From Arctopsyche grandis (lineage: Eukaryota > Arthropoda > Insecta > Trichoptera > Hydropsychidae), in the NCBI RefSeq assembly GCF_051622035.1, contig NC_135357.1, forward strand, positions 18,783,256-18,847,255: a stretch of 64,000 nt of DNA, given 5' to 3'. The position numbers were made by a program, and so were the translations under genes. Under the pieces are notes generated by a model. The model saw nothing but the letters and a program-made list of their open reading frames with translations, did not search any database and was not told the origin of the DNA. How positions within the stretch are numbered: position 1 is the first letter of the stretch; each line of letters begins with the position of its first letter. This document shows positions 28,919-41,653 of the stretch, piece by piece.

Positions 28919-31900
28919 ATTTCGAAAGAGACTTTGTATGTATGTAACTATCGTCGGTTCGTAGAATCAGTGACGTTAAAATTAATAAAAACAAAAACAA
29001 ATGATATGCAACTATTCAAATAAATTGTTTTAGATTAGCCATGTTTAAGCGGTTTATATTACAAATAACGAACGAAGCCGGGTAAAACCACTAGTGTTTT
29101 TTTTTTTTTTTTATAGTTAGAGGTTGAAGATTGTGTTGTCGTCTCCGGGATTGGTATGGTATGGCGTTGTATGTATATTCGTTTTTTTTTTCAAATTTAT
29201 ATTTAAACAGGTGGTTTTGAATTGTTGCCGAGGTGTATTAAAAACTTTTTTATGGCTAAAACAATAACTTTAGAAAATGAGTAATAACGTATGTTTTTTT
29301 TTATTTATCTTTATTATTATTGCGATAGAAGTAATTGCAGCTTTTCAATTTATTAGCCTTTGTGCATATTTTCACAATTGGTTTCAACGTGTACATGTGC
29401 TCAAAGTCATTATTAGAATTATGTTCGGTTAATTTTTGTACGGTTTCTTGTTATTATATACTAGTGTTATGCCCGTTAAAATTTCAACGGGTGGTTTCGG
29501 AAACAAATTGATTTTAATAAAGTTTCAATACGAATAGTAATAATTAATCGCAGGGATCTGGAGCAACCACTTTTTTTTAGTTCCGCTCCGGCACTTGATT
29601 ATTTGCTCCAGCTCTGTGCCACGCTCCGGTATATTTTAATAACCATCATATGATTTATCAACTTTATTTAATTGATTTATTAATTTTATTTATATATGTA
29701 TGTGATAAAATAACGAAAAAAAGTTTATTTATAGACAATTTATTTATTATTAAAATATTAAATATATAAATAATGGAAGTGCCATGGTGGCAAAAATAGA
29801 AAAAATAATCAAGAATATAATTTGTATGTATACACATATATAATGTATACACATTCATTTGCATAAAAAAATAAAAAATTAAAAAAGTTATATAAGACGA
29901 TTAACTCACGTATTAATAATAATACAAAAATTAAGAGGTAAAATGTGTTTTAAATAAAATTGCAGATAAAAAATCGTCTTTCATTCTTTGCCGTTGTTCA
30001 CTCAACACTAATTTTAATGCGAAAAAAAGTCATTCGACATTTTTCTTGAGTGGTGGGTACATGTATGTATATACTAGATGCAATTCTACATGCTGCTCGT
30101 ATCCGTTCTGGTTAGATGTTAAAAGGTTCAAATACAGATTTTACTCAAGTTACCCATACTTAACATAATAATCTTCTTGTGTTTGTTTTTCAATTTCTAA
30201 AAAGCCTTTTTCTATATTGTGTATTCCTGGAACTCGTTGACGTTCTTCGAGTCTATCTAATTTCCTTTCAAAATCTTCGTCTACTGAGGAATTAATGTGT
30301 GTATTCATATTTTGAGATGATGGTTGAAAAGTGAGGTTATGCTTTGCTTGGTAGGTTTTCCATATGTCAAATGATGTCGGGGTTACAAACCATAAAATAT
30401 TAAATTTACCATAAATTGAAAACCAAATTAAAAAAAACCCATTCACCTAATTTTTAGATTTTGAATGAAATTCTAATAAAAAAAATATCGGAGCAGTGGA
30501 GCACAAAAAATTTCCGTGCTCCGGCTCCGAGCAAAAACTCGTTGCTCTGCTCCAGATCCCTGATTAATCGGAATCAGAACTGAAACAGGAATCGGGATTC
30601 GGGACTGAAACAGGAATTGGGAATTGGAACTGAAAAAGCAATCTCAACTTCATTTTATTTTTTAAATATCGTTAAAATATAATTAATTTTAATTAAAACA
30701 TTTAATTGTTTATTATGAAAACAAAAATAAAACGGTTCAAAACTTCGCTAAATAAAATTATTATTACGTATTTTTATATGGCGAGAAGGAAACAATTTCA
30801 ATTAATGTTTAAATAAAAGGCCAATTGAAAATTCGACGTTGACTTCGTCGCTAACTCTGAACTCAGGTACACCTATAAGAGGATATTTGTGTTTGTGCGA
30901 GGGTACGCGGTTTCAATTCCGAATGAATTTATGTATGCAAAGTTTAGACTTTTTATCGATTCATTATTGTGTTCGACCAGCGTTAGGACACACACACACA
31001 CAGAATAGCGTCAGAATATTTTTTAAAGTCGATTGGTTGTTTATTTTGAAATAATAAATTTTACTAAACACAATAGGAAGGATAGTGCGATTTCTATCGT
31101 CCATATAAATACATATAGATAATGCAAAAATTAAACAAACAATAATGATTAAATTAAAAATGCTTGTAATAATAATTGAGAATATAAATAAATAATTTAT
31201 GACGGCTGGTATAACAGTTTCTATCCATCGATGAGTACTAAAGTTTGGGTTTGGGGATATTTTGTTTTATTTTTTAATACAATGCTAATTTAAAGTTTTT
31301 ATCGGAGAAAGGAATAAATGTCGCTGTGAAAAATATACATATAAATATGTGTGTATAATATGTAGATAGTGAGAGAAAAATGATACAAAAGGTTACTGCA
31401 AAGATAAGACCATTTTTCAAATAAATGTTTAAAAGTAAATTTGTATATAAACCCGTCGATTCAACGATCCAAAGTCTTAGACTAAATTCATAGTTTATAT
31501 ACTAACCTCGTCTCTGTTTGCTGTTCAAAGATTATATTCTTATTATTAAGAAACTTAATACAAAATTTAAAATTATGCTACGTACATGTTGTGAGAAAAA
31601 TAAATCGATAATGATATGAATGAATAACCGCTCATTTTATGTCAATATATGTATGTATATGTATATGCTTGAAACTAAGCCGCTTTTTTTTTAATTGTTA
31701 GGTGAAAAATCATACTGGCCATCCACCATTACCTGAGAAGAGATCTCCTCTTCAACCCCAGCAACAATTGAAAGCGAATGGTAAGTTATTTTTTTTTTAT
31801 TATTCTTGTTTTGAATTGTATACATACGTTATTGTTGATTTTTTATAAAATAAATTTATCATTAACAGATTCTAATCAAAATATGGCAACATCACAAACA

Positions 31901-34900
31901 GTGCATCATCCCCCAAAACCGACAGTTATCAAAGCGTCAAAACAACGAATAAATCACAAGGTGAGATTAAATAATACTGCGCCTTGTTTGGGAACAGTGT
32001 TTTATATGAAAACCTTTTAATTAAATCCATTATGAATTAACAACAAGTATTCATTTTTAACTTATTCAATGATGTGCATGCACTTAAAAACGATTTTTTG
32101 ATAGTTTTATTTTGAGTTCTATTGTGAGTCAGCACCTAACATTTGTTATAAACCTTTTTAGGCTAGCGATTTTACTGATATTGGAAACTGGCCAAGTTTA
32201 GGTGGAGCACCAATAGTTTTACCACCTGGAACTATTTCTACTTCTCAGACGGAAAATCATGTTTCCGTTATTTCAAACGCTATTAACAAGGTAGTTGTAT
32301 GTTTCGCTCCTATAATTGATTGTTGAATTTAGCTCCGATGAAATACTTTTTTTCTCTACGTACATAACATATTTATAATTTGAATATTGTTCATAATGTG
32401 GCAATATGTTTATTTAAGCAGTCAAAATTCATGTACAACAAATTCAACATTTACATGTTATAAATACAATAAATAAGATATTCTATCATCACATTTGGTG
32501 TTTGATCATTATTTATTTTACATCACATTTGCAATCTTTGAAATGTGTCAATTTCCATATGTACGGACAGTTGATTATTTGTAAATATTATGATTGTCAA
32601 ATGAATGACAGACCTCAATATTTGTTAACTAATTTTAATCAGACTGGGGTAGATAAAATACATTTTTACATGGCTTTTTTTCCTTTTTTCCAGGACGTAA
32701 ACACACAACGTATTCGATCATTAGAAAAAAAAGAAGTTGAAACTCCTGTAAATATTAATAACAACAATAACACATCTGATAAAGCCACAAAAGCACCTGG
32801 AAAAGTATCTAAGCCTAAATGGGTTCCATTAGAGATTGATGTTAAGTCTAGAAGCGGCAAAAGGGATAGATCTCCTCGTGTACCTTCTAATTATAAAGAT
32901 TCTGGTATAATGCGTTTTAAACATTGTTCAATATTTGCAATTAGCTTTGTTATATACAATATAAAATTGTATTTTTAGACTCTCAATCATTAAATGGTGA
33001 CGACTGGCGAGGCAAATCGAGTTCGAATAGAGGCAATCGATATAATAGACCAGGTAAATTTTATTAAACTTAATTTATAAAGTATTAAATATTACATATG
33101 CATGTACATTAATATGGTTACAATATTTGAAGGTCGAGGAGGCAGATATTCGCTAAGAGGAAGGGGCAGTACCCATCAACAAAATAGACGTTTACCGATT
33201 CCACTCATTACTGATTATAGACACGATTTCACACAGGTATGCACTTTTGTACTTATGTACGCTGAATTGTCAAAATTCAAGATCATAAATTCAATTTATT
33301 TTCATATGTGATGTTGAATTATATTTCATCTGCTTTTCAATTGATACAACTTAATAAAAAATTTCGGCTTAGAAATAAGCTGTTAACAAACTGACAATAC
33401 AAATGAAAATGGTTTATATGTGTTTACATACATATTTACATATATGTAATAAATATTTTCAATTAACTCTTATACGGTACTATACTTTCGCTTTAAATTG
33501 TACTGAATAGGGGATCTTAACCTTTTATAATCCAGTCTCTTTTGTTTTTTTTAAACAAATTCAATTTGATGCTTTTGGATGCTATTCAATACTTTAGTAT
33601 AAATGGTAGCAGTTTGATCAATATTTGTCAAATAAAAATTTGAAAATTCGACATTAACTGAACACCCTCCTTATATCTTGAAATTTATTCTACAAAACAG
33701 TGCTATTGTTGATATCTCATTCTAGATATTTGTGTCGGTAAGAGGGCCCGTTGAGAACTATTTTTTGTGACATATCTATAATTAATTATATAAGGAGATA
33801 CATATTAAAATTATTAGTATTTATCAGCAGACTGGCTGTCTGGTCTGCATAAACATTCATTATTTGTATCTTATGATTTTTCTTTTAAATTTGGATCAAG
33901 TTTAGGTGGAATTGTTCCTTGGAGACCTTTTTATGGAGATTATGAAGCTATTCATCAATAACTGGTTAAGATCCTGTGGTATATAGTTATAAATATGTAC
34001 ATGTACACTGGTGAAACTATTTTGTAATTTATAAATATCTGTATTCTCTCATTTCTCATAAAATAATTATTTCTAAAAGTAATTTGGGAAAGCTAAACAT
34101 AAAAAAATCAATAATAGCTTAGATTTTCATAATTTACTACCAAGTCTCTCTTTGTATGAAGAATATTAAAGGATGAATTTTCTTCTTTTCCTTTTCCTGT
34201 CCTTCCTCAACTTTTCTTTGTACTTTTAAACCTATCTTTTTTTCACTTTGTCTTTGTGAAAATGTAAACGTATGGATTTAATTATTTTTATTAATATTAT
34301 GTATTTTTATTTGACATGTTATATAATCTATATCTGTAATTGGTTAATTCGTTTACCTTTTTCCAACACTAAACCATTTTTTTTTATCATGCTGTAACAT
34401 TTGCTTTCAATGTTGCCTTCATAATCTAAACTCATCTGCTTTAATAATCCAATTTTTCTTTTTCATTTTTGCGTTTCATCCTTTTAATAATTTGCTATAT
34501 TTCAACACTTTAAATTTGCCTTTTGGGTTTATGGCTTTTTTTTTTTGCTTTATCACCATCCTGGTTTTTATTGTGGGGTTGTGGTGCCAACTCAGACATG
34601 TATGGTACCACCATCCCCGTTGCCACCTCCTCCTACCTTGGTACCTACCCTTCACCCACAGCGGCTACCTCTACCTCCACAGGCTACAACTACTGTTGCT
34701 GCATATGGAGCCAAATTGTCTACTGGGTCGTATCTTATGCCGTATATAAGTTCTTACTATTTTGGTGGCAATCCTGTCAACTATCTCAACATAGATGGTC
34801 CTACCCTGAAAGACTATATAAAAAAGCAAATGTGGGTATTAAATAAATATTATTATTAATAATATTTGTTTCTTATATTATGAGCTTTAGTTTAATGTTT

Positions 34901-37900
34901 TTTTGTTTTTTTTTTTAGTGAGTATTACTTTTCTGTGGAGAATTTAACAGGGGATTTCTTTCTACGTCGTAAAATGGCACCAGATGGTACGATACCTGTT
35001 ACACTGATAGCATCATTCCACCGAGTCCGTGCTTTGACAACAGACTTACCCCTTGTACTAGAAGCTATTCGAGAGTCTGATAAAATTGAATTGATTAAAG
35101 GTTTTTTGGTATGTGTTATTGGTCATATTTTAATTTCTAAATTAAATTTGTGATTTATATTAAATTTTATCCATCGCAATGTATTCTTTTAGGTACGAAC
35201 ACTGGTTGACCCAACTAAATGGCCTATCCTTGAACAAAATTCAGCAATTCCTAATTCGAATTCTGAAGATGTTGAGGGTGGTAACACTTTATTTAATGAA
35301 GAAAGACCTCCATCCACTGAATTAATAACTGAGCACTCAATTGCGAGTATAAGTAATACAGAATTGAGTTCAAATGCTACAGAGGCACCTCGGTAAGTAT
35401 ACATATTACACTGGTAAAATAAGTGATAATTTATTATTGTATAATTGTTTTATTTTGTATCAATTTAGGGAACGTGTGCCAGAGTTAGTACGAAGATTGA
35501 GTTCCTCACAGAATGAAAGTACAGTTGCATCATCCCCGTCTTTGATGGCAACATCTCCAGGTGGTGCATCAAGACCTGCATCTCGAGGTGCACTCTTAGG
35601 CTTGTTCCCAACAGCAGTGAGGTCTTTAGGAGGTGCTCCTCCCATGCTAGCACCACTCTCAGGTCCAATGCCTTCGATACCTGCTCCTCCAATGCCAATG
35701 TATGCATTTTATTGTAAATAATCAACTATTTTTTTTCTGATTTTTATTTTTAAAAATCTTATTTAATTGTTATTACAGAAGATTTCGTCCAGTAACCCGA
35801 ACAACTACTGATGACCACTTGAATCCTGATGTTCCAGAATTCATTCCCACTTCTAATACACATGATGACATTTTAAGTAGGTTTTAATTTTTTTATTCAC
35901 ACAAATATTATAATCCATATATTGAATATGAATGGGTGGTAACCCAATCCCCACACATAAAATGGTCACGTGATTAATTCATTTATTTATTTAATTTATG
36001 CTACCCACATTTAACTGTTTACACTCGAATGCCACCATATCAGCAGCATTAAGATTTGCCGTATTGCTCGAATGCCACCACTGCGGAGGCATTCGAGCAT
36101 ATTACGTTAGTGTCATCTATACTTTTATTGGTTTCTCTAAATCTTTGAATTTCCATTATATATTATTAACAAAAATAATTTTAGCATGAATGTATAACAA
36201 TAACTTAATAATTCGTGTAAGTATCAAACGTGTTGTCACTTGCAATGTTGCAACATTTTACGGGTCATATTTTTTGGATAATAAAATTTTTAATTTAAGT
36301 CCATGCCACTCAGCATTATACATAGTATTACAGGCATTAGGTTATTTTTTGCGTTTCAAACGCTCTACTGGCAAGAAGTTATCATTATTTCAAGCAGACA
36401 CATAAATTTTCAAATTATGGGTGTTGGAAATATTTTCTACATTCAATTATTTAAATATTAATTTTTTGGTTTTTTTATTAACTATTTGTATGTGTTTTCC
36501 TCAATAAAATTGAAAAAATATAATTTTTTACATACTTATTAAAATAAAAGAAATTACTGAAAAACGTTTTGAGTTTACGGTATTAACACTTAAAATTTCT
36601 TTGAGTGCAAAAGGTTAAGAATTGATGTTTCGCTTCAGTATAATATTTTTTTAATACATATATTTTTTTCCACTATGGATATTTTAATTTAATACTTCCT
36701 TTTTCTTAATCTCTAATTATAGATAAAGTGAATGATTCAATTGTAAATCACCAAAAAAATGCTGATGTTAGAGTTTCCCCCAAAATCGAATTTAAAATGA
36801 CGGATGCACAGATAACTGATATATGGACTGAGGTAATACTTTTATTTTTTAATTTAATAAATACGTAAAGCGAAGAGAAATTTTATTTTCATTTTGGATT
36901 TAGGTTAAAAGACGTTCGAAAGGCTCTTCGAAGGAAAAATCTGCACCCAGTAACAATAATAGTAAACCTGTATCAGGGGCACCCAATGAACCTAGAGAGG
37001 AGTTGGATTTCCAGTTTGATGAGGAGTTAGATCAAACTGTTCCACCACCTAGACAGAATACTTTCACTGATTGGTAAATATATACATATATTTCGAGTAC
37101 CTATGTTAAACAAGAAAAATGTCATAAAACCTATGTTTTATGATGTCAGTTCTATTTACTGTTGTTTTAAAAAAAAATCAAAATGAATGACTGGAAATTG
37201 GGTTTTGATATTTAATTAATATTTAGTGTTATTGTGATAAAAGAAGCAGATGTTATGCGTGTTACTCTTTTTTTTTTTTTTATGGATTGTCATGTTCAAA
37301 TTTATTGTGCGCCTTGGTTTGTATAATATTTTAGTTTAGACATTAAAGGTATTAAAAGTAAATTATGAAATATTTTAAACTGATTATTGCAGAAAGTTCA
37401 CTCAAAAGTCATGATATTTATTTTTCTTTTTTTTTATACCCAATTATCGTAAAAAGAAGGAGGATGTCGACAAACTTAGATGAATAAATAACAATGTGAC
37501 AAATTGATTACTGCTGGTGTGAATTGCGATTCAATATTGGTATAATTTCTATCTGGAAAAAATACCTTGAAAGTGTAGCAAAGCAAATTGGCTTATGGAG
37601 GATTGGTCACATCTTATGAAATAACAAATTAAATTAAGATAACAAATCATGTGATAATAAATGTCTACTTCGTCTTATGTCTTTGATATAAAATTAGATG
37701 TAGCTAGTTAGCATATTTTGAGAAACCCAGCTAGTGATATTTTTTATGTACATATATTTGAATGATAAATGGGGTTGTGAAATGTACTAAGTTAATTATT
37801 TCCTTTTTTATTTATTGGAAACTAGGCAATTGTATTGAACAAATCATTGACTTTTCTGCATAACAGATACGATTAGGCTATATCGACAAATATGTTTTAA

Positions 37901-40900
37901 GTGTTTTCAAAAAAAATTGCAATGAATTCAATAAAAGAAAATTCTTGCAAAAAACTTGTTATTTTTGATTTTTTTTTTTATTTTATACATTGAATATTAT
38001 TATAATTAAATATGACTACAGATAAAAGTCTATAATGCAAATGTGTATTTTTTTGGAATTTTAATAATAAACAATAATAAAACGACATTTCTATTTGATT
38101 TCTATGTATTTCTATATGCCCCCTTTTTTGCATGTCCCCTTTTCTTAACAGAATTTATATAAGTGAAATTACCGATTCAACTCCATTAATATAACATTAT
38201 ACTTTTTTTATACAAAGGTCTGATGGTGATGAATCTGATCATGAATTTACTGATCGTGATGTCAATAAATTAGTTATCGTAACACAAAGCTCGTCCCGTG
38301 CACTCCGACATGATGGCCGAGACAGAGGCGGTAGTAGATGGGAAAGTCGAGTCAAAATTACTCGTGACTTGGAACAAGCCATAAGTGATGGTCTTTTCTT
38401 CTATGAAGCTGACATTTGGACTCACACTAGCTATGTAAGTAAACTATTACCTCACAGACGTCGAGCATATAAGTGTTATTTGTCAATTTAAAATATTTGG
38501 GATATACTCATAGACATTAACTTTTGAAATTTTGATTACAAAGTATCGACCAGCTAATATTGACAGTCTTATCGGAATGAAGGTGTATTTTTGAGAGTCA
38601 CTATAAGGAAATTAGACACCATATTTAATTGTTTCAATTTAACAAATATCGTTGGGTCCAATGTTTCAATTCATTTCTATTTAATTTCATCACACTCAAC
38701 ATATATATCTTAAAAGATTATACGACGTAGGTAGAGATAACTGCTAGTCACTGATAGTGAATCATCCCAACGCAGCCATCATAATGATATCTCAAAAATA
38801 CAAATAAGCTTTCATTATAAATCCATTTAATTCATTATAAAATAATATGTATAAATTAGAACCCGAGATAAACTGGGTGTTTGTAATAACTATTAGCTTT
38901 TATAATTGGAACAACACAATTTAATGTTAGAAAGTTCTATGTCATATTTTTACTAGCCTCTTATTACTTCGTTTTCGATTTTTCCGTCTGATTTCGTTTG
39001 ATGAAATTTGGGTTCTTATCCAATCGTTTTTTTTTATTTCACTCAATTTTCGTATCAACTTTGTGATATGTTTTTGTTCTGCATGCATCTAAAAGTATGA
39101 CTTACATATAGAAATGGTCCATTTATTTTTTCAACTTTAAAGGTAAATTTAAAATGAATTGTATTGTACTTATTAGGATCGAAGTCGCAATCATCGTTCA
39201 TCTCGTGATGAAAAAGAAGTTTCTGATACCCCCCAGGTTCGGGAGCAAGAAACTCCACCACCACCTCCTCCACCTCCTCCATATGTAAGGAATCTGAGTA
39301 AGGTTTTTTATTTAAAATTATATATCATTTTTTAAAAAAAAATTACACATTTTTCTCAGTATCAACAAACAGAGGAATCACAGATGCAGTCTTCTGGAAG
39401 ACGGAAAGACTTGAGAAAAGCTGCAAGATTTTATGCAGTTAGTAAAGATCCTCATAATACAGATCTCAGGTTTGATAGTACAATATATGTTTAATAATTA
39501 GCATTGTTTTGAATTGGCTGTAAATAAAAAACGTTTATTTTTTATAGAACTGGTCGTAAAAGAAAAACACGCCATAGTTTGGATCCGCCTGTTGAACATC
39601 ATGTAGGTTGGATAATGGATTCTAGAGAGCATAGACCCAGAACCCAAAGCATGGGGTAATTTATATTATTGCTAATACACTTTCAAATATTGTTATTGGA
39701 TATTAAAAGATAAAATTACACATTGTTTTCATTATTAATTTGATTCTTCATTACATATCTTATCGTAGTTCATCATTGGGTACATCACCATGTGAGTCAG
39801 CGGCTGGCAGCTCATGGGGTTCGACCGGACGGTCGCTTCCTGCTTTCCAGCATCCAAGTCATAGCTTATTGCGTGAAAATAATTTCACACAACAATTATA
39901 CCATAAATATCACTCTAGATGTCTTAAAGGCAAGTTTATTGTGCCACAAACAAATAAATACAATTAATGGCATATATATTATTGTTATGTTAATTCAAAT
40001 ATGTATTTACAGAACGAAAGAGATTAGGAATTGGTCAATCCCAGGAAATGAATACTCTCTTCAGATTTTGGTCATTCTTCTTGAGAGATAATTTTAATAA
40101 AAATATGTATAACGAGTTCAAGTTAGTATATTTATTGGATATTATTAGTGAAATATTAACAACTGGCAAGAGTATTGTTTAATGTTTTTCGCTTGTGTTT
40201 TTTTTAGAATGCTAGCACTGGAAGATGCCGGCGAAGGATATCGATATGGATTGGAATGTCTATTTAGATTCTTTTCATATGGATTAGAAAAGAAATTTAG
40301 ACCTCATCTTTATCAAGACTTTCAATGTGAAACCGTTCATGATTATGAAAAAGGTTTGTTTTCCCGGAAATTTTATTCATGCACTATATTTATACAGTTG
40401 TTTATATGTACATTTATTTTATTTTCATTGCGCTTACGTTTTGCTATTTCAAATTAAATTTTCGGTAAAATCCTCTCAATGCATATTGATATACATGCAT
40501 TTTATGTAAATAATAAATATAAATTTTCTTTTTATATTATTCGAAATCTTTATTTTTGATTTATAACTTTATTTTTGTTTTAGGACAATTATATGGCATT
40601 GAAAAATTCTGGGCTTTCCTCAAGTATTACAAACATGCCGAAAGCCTTCAAGTTGATACTAAACTTGAAGACTATTTATTAAAGTTCAAAACAATCGAAG
40701 ATTTCAGAGTCGTTGAAGTAAGATTTGCAAATTGTACAAATTTTGTGGATTGAGCGTTACAATTTGATATTGAAACATCTTGTTTTTCCAATAGCCTCAA
40801 TTAAACGAATTACTGAGCAGAGCCAGACGCGAAGCTAATCAGCCGGAATCTAGACGAACGCCGGGACCAACTCGAACTCGTAGTGTTAGTGAATCAGATC

Positions 40901-41653
40901 AAACCTGTAGTTCTCAAGCTGATTCTTCCAAGTAAGTTTTACTCCTCTAGTTCAATAATGACGAACCTATTGTCAAGACTATTTTATACAAAATTAGCAC
41001 CAACAAAAATGTACATAACTGCCAAAATCGTAATCCATTACCACTTATAATAATTTTCGTATCATCGGTATTTTCAGATTAGGCATGTCTTGGAGTGGAA
41101 GTGTTGCAGCAAGAGCTATACATGGGAACACTGGCAACCATTCTAGAAGCAGAACGGGTTCTTTCGGATCAGGTCTTCGTGCAACAAAAAAATTATCGAA
41201 AAAGGATTCAGATTTTGGTATTATATCATTATATTTAAGTATTTCACATGTTGGCTTTAATGTATCTTGATACATATTTATGAATAAAAAAATTATACAT
41301 CAAGTAGACGGTATTTATCTATGTATATAAATATGTTAATTAAAAATATTTCTTTTGTAGGAAAACAAGGAAAGGATTCTGATCGTCCACACGACTTTAC
41401 TTGGACCAAAGAATCATCACCTGCAACAGTTAATAAGGATAAAGAAAAATTTGGATCAAAAAAACTTAAATCACAAACAGTGCCAAAGGATTCTAACAAA
41501 GTGCATACTTTAAAAGAAAATCAAAGTGAGTCAAAAGAAGTTCCTAAAGGCATATCCACAGATATGTCCAGCAAAGTTCAAGGCGCTTCTAATAACCAAG
41601 CAGGATCAAGGAACAAAGAGTGGCGAAAAACTGAAGAAGTTGGAGGAAAATAA
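22499..41653 (+). CDS. larp1: La-related protein 1, 25 coding exons
   Basis: RNA-binding regulator of translation and stability of TOP mRNAs in the cytoplasm; 1359 aa. Exons: 22499-22990, 31702-31780, 31869-31960, 32162-32290, 32694-32904, 32979-33053, 33133-33236, 34596-34831, 34919-35108, 35193-35392, 35469-35699, 35779-35876, 36723-36832, 36904-37073, 38218-38434, 39177-39284, 39360-39469, 39548-39655, 39769-39929, 40013-40121, 40208-40353, 40584-40717, 40795-40931, 41078-41217, 41361-41653; every phase closes. Exon 1 has [12 protein letters not shown] and a His/Pro tract. [13 protein letters not shown] follows in exon 4. The La motif spans about residues 460-550 ([20 protein letters not shown], then [10 protein letters not shown] and DPTKWP). 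[11 protein letters not shown] and [16 protein letters not shown] lead to the C-terminal DM15 region, about 1010-1160 ([60 protein letters not shown]), which in known LARP1 binds the cap and TOP start. Intron 19 uses a GC donor. The start ATG is the first in frame preceding the conserved block. Confidence 0.94.
24461..24569. repeat. Palindromic hairpin with TCTAGATTCATATTGGTC arms
   Basis: TCTAGATTCATATTGGTC on the left is mirrored by GACCAATATGAATC..TCTAGA on the right, around a centre containing a second ccgaccaat phrase. Probably a short MITE; boundaries approximate. Confidence 0.6.
27224..27399. mobile_element. MITE with GTAGGAAGACACTTGG inverted ends
   Basis: GGTCCATCCGCCGTAGGAAG followed by acacttgg is mirrored by ccaaagtgtcttcttacagc and ggacc. 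Inner bases (tgtccctcacacc versus ggtgtaagggac) also pair. About 176 bp, non-coding; family unassigned. Confidence 0.65.
27405..27648. mobile_element. Mariner-type MITE in a TA duplication
   Basis: Ends CAGGTATTCTTCGACTTACG and CGTAAGTCGAGGACTATCTG are imperfect inverted repeats flanked by TA on both sides. The terminus closely resembles the widespread Tc1/mariner CAGGTAGTCCTCGACTTACG end. The 60- and 70-aa frames inside are not transposase. Confidence 0.75.
27760..27958 (+). mobile_element. Non-autonomous Helitron-like element (199 bp)
   Basis: Starts TCTAATATATAATTTCG, ends GAAGCCGGGTAAAACCACTAG, and is inserted between A and T, as Helitrons are: a TC start, a CTAG end and no target duplication. 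A near-identical partner is at 28890-29094. Confidence 0.7.
28890..29094 (+). mobile_element. Non-autonomous Helitron-like element (205 bp)
   Basis: Same TCTAATATA start (with the TA tract expanded), the same body (aatttcgaaagagactttgt, tgtttaagcggtttatatta) and the same GCCGGGTAAAACCACTAG end as 27760-27958, followed by T. Confidence 0.7.
29461..29520 (-). mobile_element. Helitron-like 3' end with terminal hairpin
   Basis: Read on the minus strand, CCCGTTGAAATTTTAACGGG forms a small hairpin 10 bases before CTAG, the structure expected at a Helitron 3' end. The 5' end is not identified. Confidence 0.45.
29551..30562. mobile_element. hAT-like element (1.0 kb) with perfect 8-bp TSD
   Basis: Ends CAGGGATCTGGAGCAA and TTGCTCTGCTCCAGATCCCTG-type inverted repeat, flanked by ATTAATCG at 29543-29550 and 30563-30570. 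Sub-terminal gctccg phrases repeat at both ends. A minus-strand 98-aa frame (30150-30446) containing [16 protein letters not shown] has protein-like composition and could be a remnant of a captured or ancestral gene; I do not recognise it. Confidence 0.85.
33237..34595 (+). other. Larp1 intron 7, no gene seen
   Basis: AT-rich intron with a pyrimidine-rich 3' third. A short phrase near 33905-33960 (gtggaattgttccttggaga) is unusually protein-like but stops quickly and has no exon partner that I can justify. Confidence 0.5.
35877..36722 (+). other. Larp1 intron 12, with small hairpin
   Basis: Apart from the hairpin at 36066-36098 the intron is AT-rich and featureless. It begins GTAGGT and ends ATTATAG. 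Confidence 0.6.
36066..36098. repeat. Perfect 11-bp inverted repeat in Larp1 intron 12
   Basis: GCTCGAATGCC and GGCATTCGAGC are separated by 11 bases. The left half (ctcgaatgccacca) also occurs directly repeated about 40 bases upstream. Confidence 0.7.
37074..38217 (+). other. Larp1 intron 14, nothing recognised
   Basis: 1.1 kb of AT-rich intron sequence; GTAAAT donor, CAAAG acceptor. No repeats or RNA genes evident. Confidence 0.6.
38435..39176 (+). other. Larp1 intron 15, nothing recognised
   Basis: 0.74 kb AT-rich intron, GTAAGT donor and TATTAG acceptor. Confidence 0.6.
39930..40012 (+). other. GC-AG intron 19 of Larp1
   Basis: The exon ends AAAG and the intron begins GCAAGT. Joining to AACGAAAG after TTTACAG restores [17 protein letters not shown], the conserved DM15 sequence. 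The nearest GT (eight bases later) would break the frame, so the GC donor is required. Confidence 0.88.

Larger units (their letters stand above)
22991..31701 (+). other. Larp1 intron 1 (8.7 kb), transposon-rich
   Basis: GTACGT donor and TTGTTAG acceptor. It holds the hairpin at 24461, a MITE at 27224, a mariner-type MITE at 27405, Helitron-like copies at 27760 and 28890 with a third end at 29461, and a hAT-like element at 29551. The rest is AT-rich with no gene I can support. Its length and position leave room for an alternative promoter, but I see no alternative first exon. Confidence 0.7.

Noticed and set aside
33900-33965. Possible extra Larp1 exon with a CAAG-TTTAG acceptor
   Set aside because: The frame ends within about 25 codons, lacks a matching donor, and the main splice from exon 7 to 8 already keeps phase.
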